A DNA stretch of 34,603 nucleotides from Achromobacter sp. (GTDB lineage: Bacteria; Pseudomonadota; Gammaproteobacteria; Burkholderiales; Burkholderiaceae_B), in the NCBI GenBank assembly GCA_003454835.1, contig DMTA01000243.1:25486-60088 (forward strand). The letters are read 5' to 3'. The translations under genes were made by a program, and so were the position numbers. Shown here one piece after another: positions 1-7,889 of this stretch; position 1 is the stretch's first letter, and each line of letters starts with the position of its first letter. The notes under the pieces are model-generated. The model made no database searches. It worked only from the letters and a program-made list of their open reading frames with translations, and was not told the DNA's origin.

Positions 1-543
1 CTTGCGGGTCAGCGGGGCGTGGCCGCGATCAGGCTGGCCGCGTCGGCAATTCGCGCGGTGGCGCTGGGCATCGTTGTGACCGCCGTGGTGCAGTCGGCGC
101 TGGGCGGTTTGGGGTTGTGGATTGCCGGGGTGCCCGCGGCCGGGATTCTGACGGCCCTGATGGTGATGCTGTGCCTGGCGCAGCTTGGACCGATTCTTCC
201 GATGTTGGGCGGGGTTGCCTGGCTGTTTCAGAACGACATGAAGCTGGCCGCCGCGGTGCTGCTGGTGTGGGCGATCGTGGTGGGTACGCTGGACAATCTG
301 CTGCGGCCGCTGCTGATCAAGCGCGGCGTGAACCTGTCGATGCTGCTGATCCTGTCCGGCGTGTTGGGCGGCATGTTCGCCTTCGGCATCGTCGGATTGT
401 TCATTGGTCCGGTGATTCTGGCGGTGACGTCGACGCTCTTGAAGGCCTGGATCGATGAGGTGCCGCCACCCGCCGACGTCCACCCGGACGAAGCCGCCTT
501 GATCGCAGACCCGCCCGAAGGACCGCAGCAGAAAAGGGCGTAA
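1..543 (+). CDS. AI-2E family transporter, C-terminal part (5' truncated)
   Basis: The frame is open from base 1 to the TAA at 541-543, so the gene begins outside the window; about 180 C-terminal residues are visible. They are strongly hydrophobic, with several membrane segments in the first 130 residues and a short charged, proline-rich cytoplasmic tail. The pattern of Ala/Gly/Leu-rich helices, including VALGIVVTAVVQSALGG and a later GLFIGPVILAV stretch, is what I know from the AI-2E/PerM/YdiK family. That family is an inner-membrane exporter group named for autoinducer-2 but with varied or unknown substrates. The GTG at 19 is internal, not the start. A terminator follows at once, so this ends its own transcription unit. 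The family call is fairly sure; the substrate is unknown. Confidence 0.8.
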   Translation, partial: LAGQRGVAAIRLAASAIRAVALGIVVTAVVQSALGGLGLWIAGVPAAGILTALMVMLCLAQLGPILPMLGGVAWLFQNDMKLAAAVLLVWAIVVGTLDNLLRPLLIKRGVNLSMLLILSGVLGGMFAFGIVGLFIGPVILAVTSTLLKAWIDEVPPPADVHPDEAALIADPPEGPQQKRA

Positions 544-558
544 CATCCGTCTCAAGGC

Positions 559-580
559 GCGGGCCATGTGGCCCGCTTTT
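559..580 (+). terminator. Rho-independent terminator after the AI-2E transporter
   Basis: A perfect 7-bp GC stem (559-565 GCGGGCC with 570-576 GGCCCGC), a 4-nt loop and a run of four T at 577-580 lie 16 bases after the stop codon. The T-run is short but the stem is strong. Confidence 0.75.
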
Positions 581-686
581 CGCAATACCCAGCAACACCG
601 ATGACGATGCTTTTTAACGTGGCGCCCGCGGGCGCGCCTGACCTTTTCCTTCAACGCTTCAATCCGCTGCACCAGGAGGGGGGACG

Positions 687-1823
687 ATGAGCAACACGAT
701 GCGGCCCACCAAACCCGGCACGCTCAGCCTGACTTCCCGTCCTGCCAAAAAACGCTCTCCTGCGAACCGCAGCGCCCGTCCTACGAGCGCAGACGGGGCC
801 TCCGCGTCGAGCAAACCGTACCAACGCGACTCCGCCGCGGGTCGGCCCACGCGAAGTGCGGCTTCCGGACGTCCAGATCGACCTGCGACCTCTGGACGTG
901 CGGCGCCAGGCGCAACGTCGGAGCACCCTGAGCGAAGCGCTACGCCCGGACGTCCCGGAGGCCCACGCCGTCCCGCCAGAGGGCCCGGAACCGACCGCGC
1001 CAATCAATCCGCCAAGCCCGGCGTGAAAGCGCGCGCGGCCAAGCCAGCCAAAGGCAACATGGTCGAGAAGGCCGACCGCCACGCGCGAGCCCCGTCCGCA
1101 GCCAACACCGATCGCTTGGCCAAGCGGCTGGCGGCCGAGCTGCCGTGTTCACGGGGCGATGCCGAGCGCTACATCGAAGGCGGTTGGGTGACCGTCGACG
1201 GCAAGTTGCAGGAAGAGCCGGGTTTGCGGGTTGCCCCTGCGCAGGTGGTGAGCCTGATGCCCGGCGCCCGGCTCGAGGAAGGCCGGCCGGTCACCGTGCT
1301 GATCCACAAGCCGGCCGGCATGTACGCCGACGACCAGCCCGGCTCGGCGCTTGATCTCATCCTGCCCGAGAACCTGATGCCGGGCGACCGGTCCGGCCAA
1401 CGCTACCTGAAGCGCATGTTCAACGGCCTCAAGCTGGTGACTCCGCTGGAGCGCGCAGCGAGCGGCCTGGTGGTCTATACCCAGGAATACGCGGTGGCTC
1501 GCAAGCTGGTGGAGGAAGGCCGCCACGTGGAGCAGGAATATATCGCGCAAGTGGAAGGTAAGTTGAGCGAGGCCGACCTGGCCCGCATGCAGCGCGGCAT
1601 GGCGTATGAAGGCCGCGCGGCAACGCCCATGAAGGTGAGCTGGCAGAACGAAACCCATCTGCGCTTTGCGCTGAAGTCGCCCATGCCCGGCTTCATCGAA
1701 GCCGTGTGCGAGGCAGCCGGTCTGCGCTTGCTGGCGTTGCGGCGCCTGCGGATCGGACGTTTGCCGATGGCCGGCCTTGCCGCCGGTCAATGGCGTTACC
1801 GGCTGGAGTACGAGCGATTCTGA
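687..1823 (+). CDS. S4-domain rRNA pseudouridine synthase family protein (RsuA/RluF-like) with long disordered N-terminus
   Basis: This 378-residue protein would isomerise uridine in rRNA. The start ATG at 687 has a strong AGGAGG a few bases upstream. Residues 1-135 are low complexity, rich in Arg, Pro, Ser, Ala and Gly, and look like a disordered RNA-binding tail. An S4 RNA-binding domain follows at about 140-190 (DRLAKRL, then RYIEGGWVTVDGK), then the synthase domain at about 200-378. The expected catalytic motif of the family is GRLDxxTxGL; here the aligned stretch is TPLERAASGLVV, so the catalytic Asp position holds Glu255. Either this subfamily uses Glu or it binds RNA without catalysis. 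The ends of this gene and the next overlap as TGATG, so the two are probably translationally coupled. Confidence 0.85.
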   Translation: MSNTMRPTKPGTLSLTSRPAKKRSPANRSARPTSADGASASSKPYQRDSAAGRPTRSAASGRPDRPATSGRAAPGATSEHPERSATPGRPGGPRRPARGPGTDRANQSAKPGVKARAAKPAKGNMVEKADRHARAPSAANTDRLAKRLAAELPCSRGDAERYIEGGWVTVDGKLQEEPGLRVAPAQVVSLMPGARLEEGRPVTVLIHKPAGMYADDQPGSALDLILPENLMPGDRSGQRYLKRMFNGLKLVTPLERAASGLVVYTQEYAVARKLVEEGRHVEQEYIAQVEGKLSEADLARMQRGMAYEGRAATPMKVSWQNETHLRFALKSPMPGFIEAVCEAAGLRLLALRRLRIGRLPMAGLAAGQWRYRLEYERF

Positions 1824-3013
1824 TGCGCCGACCGACCAGATCACGGAGGGCCGATCCTGTGTTTGCGCCGCATCCGGAAACCGGACCGCATGGAGATGCC
1901 GCGCATCCGGACGCCGGCCGCCGGCGGATGTTGTTGAATGCCGGCGCGTTGTGCCTGGCCGGTTTTGGCCTCGCTGGTTGCGCACCGGGGCGGCAGGCTG
2001 CTCCGAAAACCGGGACAGCGCGGCGCGACACGGAGCCGCCGCCTTCACACGCGAAACCTTCGGCCGCGCCCGTGCCGGCCCTGCGGCCCGGCGCGAAGGT
2101 CGCCATCGTGGCGCCCGCGTCGGCCGCGCCAAACGCCAGCGACCTCGCTGCGGAATGGCTGGAGGACCGGGGCTTCGTTCCGGTGGTCATGCCGGCATCG
2201 CGCACCCGGCTCGACGCCCCCTACGAATATCTGGCCGGGACCGACGCGCAGCGTCTGGACGACCTGCACGCCGCGTTTGCATCGCCTGACATCGGCGCGG
2301 TGTGGTGCCTGCAGGGCGGTTTTGGGTCATGGCGGTTGCTGGACAAGCTGAATGTCGAGCTGCTGCGCCAGCATCCCAAGCCTTTTATTGGCTACAGCGA
2401 CATCACGGCCCTGCATCTGGCCATGCAGCGCCACGCCGGTTTTGTGACATTCCACGGGCCGATGCTGGCGCAGGATATGGTCGCGGGTAAGCGAGCGCCC
2501 ACGGAATCCCATCTTCTGGCCATGCTGAGCGGTCAGATCGGGGAGGGGGCCTGGATTCAAGCGCCGCCGGACACTCGAACCGTGGAGCTGGTTGGGGGCA
2601 CGGCCAGCGGGCGGCTGGTCGGGGGCAATCTGGCGCTCATCGCGGCATTGATTGGCTCCCGGCACGAGATCGACACCCGTGATGGCATCCTGTTCTTCGA
2701 AGACGTCAACGAGGCGCTGCCTCGCGTGGACCGGCTATTGAGCCAGTTGGCGGCCGCAGGCAAATTCGACGGCGTCAAAGGTGTGATCGTTGGCAATTTC
2801 ACCCGCATCGTCGGCACCAATCTGGACGACGCGCAGGCGCAAAGCCTGCTGTATCCGCTGGTGATGGAACAGTTTGGCTCACGCGGCATCCCGGTCCTGG
2901 CCGGCTGGCCCAGCGGCCACGGAGAACCCAACCTGACTCTGCCGCTCGGCGCCCGCGTGACGCTGGACACCGGACGTGCGGCACTGCGACTGGATCAGGC
3001 CGTGATCCGATAA
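1823..3013 (+). CDS. LD-carboxypeptidase (peptidase family S66), Tat/lipoprotein-type
   Basis: Family S66 enzymes cut the L,D bond before the terminal D-Ala of muropeptides in cell-wall recycling. The serine-glutamate-histidine triad is visible: Ser192 in GYSDITALH, Glu293 in FFEDVNE and His366 in WPSGHGEPN. I start at the ATG overlapping the upstream stop (TGATG); the reading frame is open further back but only through the previous gene. Residues 32-53 read as RRRMLLNAG followed by a hydrophobic stretch and the lipobox LAGC (Cys53). This resembles a twin-arginine lipoprotein signal, unlike the cytosolic E. coli LdcA. Ala follows the Cys, consistent with outer-membrane sorting. A later ATG at 1928 would lose the arginines. 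At 396 residues it is longer than the usual 300-340 because of the export region. Family call firm; location inferred. Confidence 0.88.
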   Translation: MRRPTRSRRADPVFAPHPETGPHGDAAHPDAGRRRMLLNAGALCLAGFGLAGCAPGRQAAPKTGTARRDTEPPPSHAKPSAAPVPALRPGAKVAIVAPASAAPNASDLAAEWLEDRGFVPVVMPASRTRLDAPYEYLAGTDAQRLDDLHAAFASPDIGAVWCLQGGFGSWRLLDKLNVELLRQHPKPFIGYSDITALHLAMQRHAGFVTFHGPMLAQDMVAGKRAPTESHLLAMLSGQIGEGAWIQAPPDTRTVELVGGTASGRLVGGNLALIAALIGSRHEIDTRDGILFFEDVNEALPRVDRLLSQLAAAGKFDGVKGVIVGNFTRIVGTNLDDAQAQSLLYPLVMEQFGSRGIPVLAGWPSGHGEPNLTLPLGARVTLDTGRAALRLDQAVIR

Positions 3014-3041
3014 CGAAGGCCTCCTCACGTGGCCGGTTTGC

Positions 3042-3150
3042 CTCATTAATGGCGCATAAATGTTATTTATGCGCCATTAATCTATCTTTATGACTAAAAA
3101 TATTGGCTCATTAATGACGCATTAGCGGTATTGCAGCGCTATTATTGCGT
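3042..3150 (+). promoter_or_regulatory. HipB-type operator/promoter region with perfect palindrome and repeated half-sites
   Basis: This AT-rich stretch separates the carboxypeptidase from hipB. A perfect inverted repeat has arms at 3045-3060 and 3066-3081 (ATTAATGGCGCATAAA and its complement) around a 5-base centre. A direct copy of its left half recurs at 3107-3122 (CTCATTAATGACGCAT, one mismatch against 3042-3057). A further weak half-site in reverse (TTGCGTCAT) touches the hipB start at 3145-3153. Such repeated sites fit autorepression by an HTH antitoxin. No clear T-run follows, so I do not call it a terminator. Confidence 0.65.
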
Positions 3151-3151
3151 C

Positions 3152-3496
3152 ATGAAAAAGAAGATCGAACCCAGCTTCGAGGCAGCCGAAGCCTTGGCGC
3201 GCCTGGGCGCGCACATCCGCACCGCGCGTCTGCGCCGCAACGAAACCGAAACCACCCTGGCCAACCGGATGGGGGTTTCGCGGGCGACCATCAACCGGCT
3301 TGAGCGCGGCGATGGCGGTGTGTCCCTGGCTCTCGCGCTCGAAGCCCTGCTGCAATACGGCTTTGGCGATCAGGTGTTCGCATTGGGTAGCCCGGACCTC
3401 GATGGCGTCGGCAAGCGCCTGGACGCCATGCGCCGGCCCGCCCGAGGCAGCGGCAAGACGCGAAATTCGCATCGCGCCGATCCTTCCAGCCTATAA
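3152..3496 (+). CDS. hipB: HipB-like antitoxin, XRE-family HTH regulator
   Basis: This 114-residue protein carries an XRE/Cro-type helix-turn-helix at about residues 15-65, with the signature LANRMGVSRATINRLERGDGG, a recognition helix followed by the typical ERG turn. In HipBA systems HipB binds DNA as a dimer, represses the operon and neutralises the kinase HipA. The ATG at 3152 has no good ribosome-binding site. An in-frame TTG at 3131 would add seven residues but is no better. hipA begins 16 bases after the stop, so the pair forms one unit. The C-terminal 35 residues are basic and probably flexible. The operator upstream supports autoregulation. Confidence 0.82.
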   Translation: MKKKIEPSFEAAEALARLGAHIRTARLRRNETETTLANRMGVSRATINRLERGDGGVSLALALEALLQYGFGDQVFALGSPDLDGVGKRLDAMRRPARGSGKTRNSHRADPSSL

Positions 3497-3512
3497 CGCG
3501 GCGGTCGACATC

Positions 3513-4820
3513 GTGCCAGCCAAGAAGCATAAAACCGTCGAAAGCGAGCTTTTCGTCTACGTGGATATCCGGGGCGAAGCCGTTCTCGCGGGCATTCTGA
3601 CCCTGGACGACACCGACGAGAACCATTTTTTTGCCGAGTTCACATACGTACGGTCCTACGTGAACGATCCGCGCGCGTTTTCGCTGGATCCGCTCAATTT
3701 GCCTCTATCCGACTCGACGACGACATTCCGCACGGAAAGCCGCTACCAAACGCTGGGCGCCATCTTTGACGCCGCACCGGATGCGTGGGGCCGCAATGTG
3801 ATGCGCGTGGACAATGCGGGCGCCCGCGTGACCGAGAACGAGGTTCTGCTCAAGGGCCGTGGCATGGGCGTGGGAGCGCTGTTTTTCAGCGCCCGCCAGT
3901 TGACGCCCAACATGCGCAAGGCTTATCGGCTGCCCGAAGTCAGCCAGCTCGAGTCGCTGGCGGACCTACTGACGGATATCGATCAGGGCATCAAGCCGAA
4001 GGGGCTGTATCGCGACATCCTGGGCAGCTCTTGGGATATCGGCGGCGCACGCCCCAAGACGATCGTGCGGGACGCGGAAGGGGAGATGTGGATCGCGAAG
4101 TTTCCCCGCAAGGGCGAGTCCTACGACCGCCAGCGCGTGGAGTACGCCAACCTGCAGATGGCCAAGGTCATCGGGCTGAACGTGCCCCAGGTCCGCCTGG
4201 CGCAGACGCATCTGGGCGCTGTGTTGCTGACGCACCGGTTCGACCGCGAGCAGTTGCCAGCTGCACAAGGCGCAGAGCCGGTCATTGCCCGCCGGCATTT
4301 CCTGAGCGGCGCCTCCCTGATCAGTCCGTCCGTGGACATCGGCAAGCGCGAGCTGGACGGGCCGCGCGGCAAGGCCACGTATTCCTATGCGCGGCTGGCC
4401 GACGTGGCGCGCCGCATCTCTTCGAATCCCGTGCAGGATCTGCTGGAACTGTATGCGCGGATGATCTTGAACGTTGCCGTCCACAACACGGACGATCACC
4501 TGAAGAACGTCGGCTTCCTGAAGGACGAAGGAGCGCACACCTACCGGCTGTCACCGCTGTTTGATGTCGTGACCCAGGAAGGGTCAGCGCGTCATTACCT
4601 GCACATCGGCGCGCACGGCCGCGACAGCACCTTTGCCAATTGCCTGACCGAGTACCGGCGTTTCGGACTCCGGTCGGAAGCCGCTGCTCGAACCATCATC
4701 GACCGCGTCCTGAGTGTGGTGCGAGAGCGCCAGCGGTTCTATGAAGAAGCCGGCATGTCGCAGGCCGAAATCGCCCACGTCGAAGCTTCATTGATGGCCT
4801 GGCGCCAGCCGTGGGGGTAG
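3513..4820 (+). CDS. hipA: HipA family serine/threonine kinase toxin
   Basis: HipA toxins phosphorylate a translation component (GltX in E. coli HipA) and cause growth arrest and persistence. From the GTG at 3513 the protein has 435 residues, the normal length. The N-terminal small domain (about 10-110) is followed by the glycine-rich loop GSSWDIGGARPK at 171-182, whose serine corresponds to the self-phosphorylated loop of E. coli HipA. Next come a lysine-bearing strand (MWIAKFP), the catalytic motif HNTDDHLKN at 324-332 and the metal-binding LSPLFD motif ending at Asp351. All kinase residues appear intact. The GTG start has only a weak upstream GCGG; no in-frame ATG lies nearby. It converges on the Rrf2 gene with only 8 bases between. 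Confidence 0.88.
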   Translation: MPAKKHKTVESELFVYVDIRGEAVLAGILTLDDTDENHFFAEFTYVRSYVNDPRAFSLDPLNLPLSDSTTTFRTESRYQTLGAIFDAAPDAWGRNVMRVDNAGARVTENEVLLKGRGMGVGALFFSARQLTPNMRKAYRLPEVSQLESLADLLTDIDQGIKPKGLYRDILGSSWDIGGARPKTIVRDAEGEMWIAKFPRKGESYDRQRVEYANLQMAKVIGLNVPQVRLAQTHLGAVLLTHRFDREQLPAAQGAEPVIARRHFLSGASLISPSVDIGKRELDGPRGKATYSYARLADVARRISSNPVQDLLELYARMILNVAVHNTDDHLKNVGFLKDEGAHTYRLSPLFDVVTQEGSARHYLHIGAHGRDSTFANCLTEYRRFGLRSEAAARTIIDRVLSVVRERQRFYEEAGMSQAEIAHVEASLMAWRQPWG

Positions 4821-4828
4821 GGGGGCGG

Positions 4829-5293
4829 TCATGCGTTATGGACGGCCTGCGGATCGAACGATTGCCCGCGTTCCACCATGCGCGCATGAAAGTCGCGGCT
4901 CAGTGTGGCCAACGTGACCTTTCCGAGCCGGTCCAGAAGCAGCCGCTGGGCCTCTTCAAACGCGTCGTCCAGCGACGCATTCACCGCCTCTTCAACCAGG
5001 CACCCCGGCGATTCGCTGCGGTTGCCCATGGCAAATATCTCCGGTGCGCCCAGGGCGTCGTAGATGTCGCGCAGCGTCACCGCGTTGAAATCACAGGAAA
5101 TTGTCCATCCGCCGCCATGACCTTTTTCGGAGCGGACCAGGCCCTGCTCGCGCAGGCCGGCCATGATGCGGCGGATGACCACGGGGTTCGTCTGCATCAC
5201 GCGGCCCAGGTCATCGGAGGTCATGGGGCCGGGGCGTTCGGCCATATGCAGCAGAACGTGCAGAACGCCGGAAAGCTTGCTGTCTCTTCTCAT
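4829..5293 (-). CDS. Rrf2 family transcriptional regulator
   Basis: This 154-residue protein has the Rrf2 winged helix at residues 1-80 (LSGVLHVLLHMAERPGPMTSDDLG, then RRIMAGLREQGLVRSEKGHGGGW, given here as fragments of the HTH and wing). The GHGGGW wing is typical. Only two cysteines are visible, in TISCDF and PGCLVEE. The three-Cys Fe-S ligand set of IscR and NsrR is therefore missing, and the protein resembles the YwnA-like, cluster-free branch. The start ATG at 5293 lacks an obvious ribosome-binding site and lies inside a dyad that could be its own operator. It sits 88 bases downstream of the methyltransferase on the same strand and may regulate that unit as well as itself. Confidence 0.85.
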   Translation of the reverse strand: MRRDSKLSGVLHVLLHMAERPGPMTSDDLGRVMQTNPVVIRRIMAGLREQGLVRSEKGHGGGWTISCDFNAVTLRDIYDALGAPEIFAMGNRSESPGCLVEEAVNASLDDAFEEAQRLLLDRLGKVTLATLSRDFHARMVERGQSFDPQAVHNA

Positions 5294-5312
5294 GCAACAG
5301 ATGCTATTGCAT
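5292..5312 (-). promoter_or_regulatory. Dyad over the Rrf2 start codon, likely autoregulatory operator
   Basis: ATGCAA at 5292-5297 and TTGCAT at 5307-5312 form a perfect 6-bp inverted repeat with a 9-base spacer, and part of the spacer is also symmetric. One arm includes the start codon of the Rrf2 gene. Rrf2 proteins bind dyads of about this size, so repression by occlusion is plausible. Confidence 0.5.
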
Positions 5313-5381
5313 GACGCCCGGGACGGTCAACGTGACGCGGCCATATAGCGCCGCACCGCGCGCGACGAAAATAAGCAGGGA

Positions 5382-6266
5382 TCAGCTCCGCTTGGCCTGC
5401 CATTCCCCCTTGCCCGCGGCGCTGCCGCTCATCGTGCGGCCGTTCACGACGCCTGCATAGCGCACGCCGTTGGCGGTGAAGGTGATCGACGTGCCGTCCA
5501 GCCGGGCGTCCGAGATCGGCACGGATCCCAGCTTGCCGGACAGGACCTGATAGTGCTGATCAAGCTGCAGCGTCTGCCCACCCAGATCCCATTTGCCTTG
5601 AACCTTGGCCGGCACGATCCACAACAGCGCCGTGCAATAGGTCTGGCAGTTGTCAGTCACGGTCTCGGAGGCGTCCGGCTCCCAGTCGCCCATGCGAAAG
5701 GTATTGGACACGACGCGCGTGCCGGGCGGCAGTTCCAGCAGCTTCGGCCGCAGCTTTTCGTTGATGGTGGACAAGAGGAACATCGTGATCACGTCCGCCT
5801 TGGACAGATCGGTGGTGAAGAGATCCTGCGCCACAAAGGTGGCCCGGTCGGCCACGCCGGCGCGCTTGGCGTTCTGGCGCGACAGCTCGACCAGATCGGG
5901 GTTGTACTCGATGCCTTGCGCGGTCAGCCCGCGTTGCGCGGCGGTGATGACCGTGCGGCCATCGCCCGAGCCCAGGTCCATCAGCCGGTCCTTGGGCGTG
6001 ACCTTGGCCATGTCGAGCATCTTGTCCACGAGGCTTTGCGGCGTCGGGACCCAGATGACGTCCTTGCCTTCCTGGCCGACGTCCGGCACATAGGCCTTTT
6101 GCTCGCCGGCCTTGGCGGGCGCCGCGGCAGTCTGCGCCATGGCCGCAGTGGCTCCCAGCAGCGTGAATGCCATCGCCGAGGCCAGCATCGCCAGACGCAG
6201 GCGCGGGGTGAACACCTGAACCGCGGTCTTGGAAGAGTCGTGAAAGCGTACGTTGGAGCGTTGCAT
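5382..6266 (-). CDS. Class I SAM-dependent methyltransferase fold with N-terminal signal peptide
   Basis: This 294-residue protein begins with a classic export signal: basic residues to about 24, a hydrophobic core at 25-42 and an AMA-Q cleavage site at 44/45. It then shows a class I methyltransferase domain at about 65-215. Motif I is LMDLGSGDGRTVI (95-107), the acidic motif II residue is Glu120 in GIEYN, and AQDLF follows. A C-terminal beta-rich extension (about 215-294) follows. The substrate is unknown. The combination is odd because SAM is not known to be available in the periplasm, so the domain may act before export, bind another ligand, or stay membrane-tethered inside. The start ATG has GGA about 9 bases upstream. 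It lies 40 bases after the permease gene and is probably cotranscribed with it. Confidence 0.82.
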   Translation of the reverse strand: MQRSNVRFHDSSKTAVQVFTPRLRLAMLASAMAFTLLGATAAMAQTAAAPAKAGEQKAYVPDVGQEGKDVIWVPTPQSLVDKMLDMAKVTPKDRLMDLGSGDGRTVITAAQRGLTAQGIEYNPDLVELSRQNAKRAGVADRATFVAQDLFTTDLSKADVITMFLLSTINEKLRPKLLELPPGTRVVSNTFRMGDWEPDASETVTDNCQTYCTALLWIVPAKVQGKWDLGGQTLQLDQHYQVLSGKLGSVPISDARLDGTSITFTANGVRYAGVVNGRTMSGSAAGKGEWQAKRS

Positions 6267-6306
6267 GGTGAGGATTCCTTGGACGAAGAGGAGAGGGAAG
6301 ACCCGG

Positions 6307-7671
6307 TTAGCCGGCGGCCTGGGCTGGCTTGAGCAGCAGAATCAAGGGCACGCCGGCTGCCAGCACGGCCAGCCCGATCAGGGCGCCCGCGCCGGCATAC
6401 ATGGCGCTGGAAATAACCAGCCCTGCGCAGGTCAGCGTCAGCAGCAGGGGAGGCAGCGGAAAGAGCGGCACGCGGAAGGGCCGGGGGCGATCGGGATCCA
6501 GGCGGCGCAGACGCCAGACGGAGGCGGCGACCAGCATCATGAACAGCCAGAACACGGGCGCGGTGTACGCCACCATCGTCTGCACGCTGTTTTGACTGAA
6601 GGCGCCCAGCGCCACCAGCGCCAGCGTGATCACGCCCTGGACCACCAGTGCGCTGACCGGCGTGGCATTGCGGTCGTTCCAGCCGGCCAGCGCCTGCAGC
6701 CGCGGCACATCGCGGCCCAACGCGTAGTACACCCGTGCGCCCGTGATGATGGTGCCGTTGATGGTGCTGAGCGCCGTGGCGCAGATGGTCAGGCTGAGCA
6801 GTGCCGCCGCGTACGGACCCGCCGCAAGCTGCATGACCTCGGCGCCCAGCGCGGGCGTGTCCCGCAGCCCCTGCAGGCCAAAGATCTCCAGCAAGGCGAT
6901 GTTGGTCAGCACATAGGCGCCGGTGACAACCGCTGTGCCGATGAGCAGCACCCGGCTCATGTTGCGTCCGGGATCGCGCAGTTCGCCGCTGAGATACGCG
7001 GCTTCGTTCCATCCGCCATAGGTCAGCAGTACGAACACCATGCCCATGCCCAGCAGACCTGCGGTATTGCCGGACAGCGGTGCGGGGTCCGGGGTCTTGA
7101 GCGCTTCGCCGCCTGTGGCCGTCAGGCAGGCAACCAGGACAGCGGCCAGGGCGATCACCGTCAGCACGGTAAAAACCCATTGCAGGCGCTTGGAATAGCG
7201 GGTGCCGATCAAGTTCAGTCCAGTCAGCACAACTACCGAGATGGCGGCATGCATGGCGGGTCCCTGCGCGCCGAGCGGCAGCAGCTGGTTCGCGTAGTCG
7301 CCATAAATGAAGGCTACGACCGCGATGGCGCCGGTCTGGATGACGGAGCAGCGGGCCCAGGCAAACATCAGCCCGACGCGGGCGCCCCATGCCCTGGTCA
7401 GATACAGGTATTCCCCGCCGGCGCCCGGATACGCCGAGCCGAGTTCGGCATAGCAGAGCGCGCCCACCAGCATGACGAGCCCGCCCGCGCACCACAGGCC
7501 GATATACACGGCCTCTGTATGGGCATGCTGCGCGACGAGGGGAGGGAAACCGAAGATGCCGATGCCGATGACGACGCCCACCAGCACCATGGTTGCGTCC
7601 ATGACCGACAGGCCGGAGGCCTCCCGGTTGTTTACGGTATCAGGGACGGCGCTCATGGTTGCGTGCGCCAT
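6307..7671 (-). CDS. APC superfamily amino acid permease
   Basis: A polytopic inner-membrane protein of about 454 residues with around 12 hydrophobic helices. The first helix carries the APC signature VGVVIGIGIFGFPPLVA, where the broken helix with GxGIF binds the amino acid backbone. Other typical parts are GALCYAELGSAYPGAGGEY and the TYGGWNEAAYLSGELRDP region. It would import or exchange an amino acid or amine by proton or ion coupling. Start choice is uncertain: ATG codons at 7671 and 7656 and a GTG at 7689 are in frame and none has a clear ribosome-binding site. I chose 7671. It is the first gene of a probable permease-methyltransferase-(Rrf2) unit, with palindromes about 150-220 bases upstream. 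Confidence 0.85.
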   Translation of the reverse strand: MAHATMSAVPDTVNNREASGLSVMDATMVLVGVVIGIGIFGFPPLVAQHAHTEAVYIGLWCAGGLVMLVGALCYAELGSAYPGAGGEYLYLTRAWGARVGLMFAWARCSVIQTGAIAVVAFIYGDYANQLLPLGAQGPAMHAAISVVVLTGLNLIGTRYSKRLQWVFTVLTVIALAAVLVACLTATGGEALKTPDPAPLSGNTAGLLGMGMVFVLLTYGGWNEAAYLSGELRDPGRNMSRVLLIGTAVVTGAYVLTNIALLEIFGLQGLRDTPALGAEVMQLAAGPYAAALLSLTICATALSTINGTIITGARVYYALGRDVPRLQALAGWNDRNATPVSALVVQGVITLALVALGAFSQNSVQTMVAYTAPVFWLFMMLVAASVWRLRRLDPDRPRPFRVPLFPLPPLLLTLTCAGLVISSAMYAGAGALIGLAVLAAGVPLILLLKPAQAAG

Positions 7672-7826
7672 GGGCAAGATTCGGCGCACATGAAATGGCC
7701 GATGCAGGAAGGGTGGTCAGGCGGGCGCGCGGTCGAGGTGGGGGGCAAATTCGCGAGGAAACGCGAGCGGAGCAATGACATGCAAATCTCCCGGGGATGG
7801 ACTCGCGGAGTCGGGTTCAGGGCGTA

Positions 7827-7844
7827 TGTCGGCATATGCTGACA
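7827..7844. promoter_or_regulatory. 18-bp near-perfect palindrome
   Basis: TGTCGGCATATGCTGACA is symmetric apart from one mismatched pair. It lies 156 bases upstream of the permease start and is a candidate regulator site. Confidence 0.4.
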
Positions 7845-7870
7845 ATTGCCTGAACATAAAGCGACCGTTA

Positions 7871-7889
7871 CGGAACGGGGAAAGTTCCG
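7871..7889. promoter_or_regulatory. Inverted repeat CGGAAC-N7-GTTCCG
   Basis: A perfect 6-bp dyad with a 7-base spacer, 27 bases from the preceding palindrome. It could be a second operator or a coincidental dyad in this non-coding stretch. Confidence 0.3.

Noticed and set aside
3045..3081. Palindrome read as a terminator of the carboxypeptidase gene
   Set aside because: No T-run follows and part of the palindrome recurs near hipB, which fits an operator better; a dual role is not excluded.
5981..7842. Long frames antisense or frame-shifted to the permease and methyltransferase genes (504 and 529 codons)
   Set aside because: They mirror real genes in another frame, lack family features and have Arg/Gly/His-rich composition typical of shadow frames in high-GC DNA.
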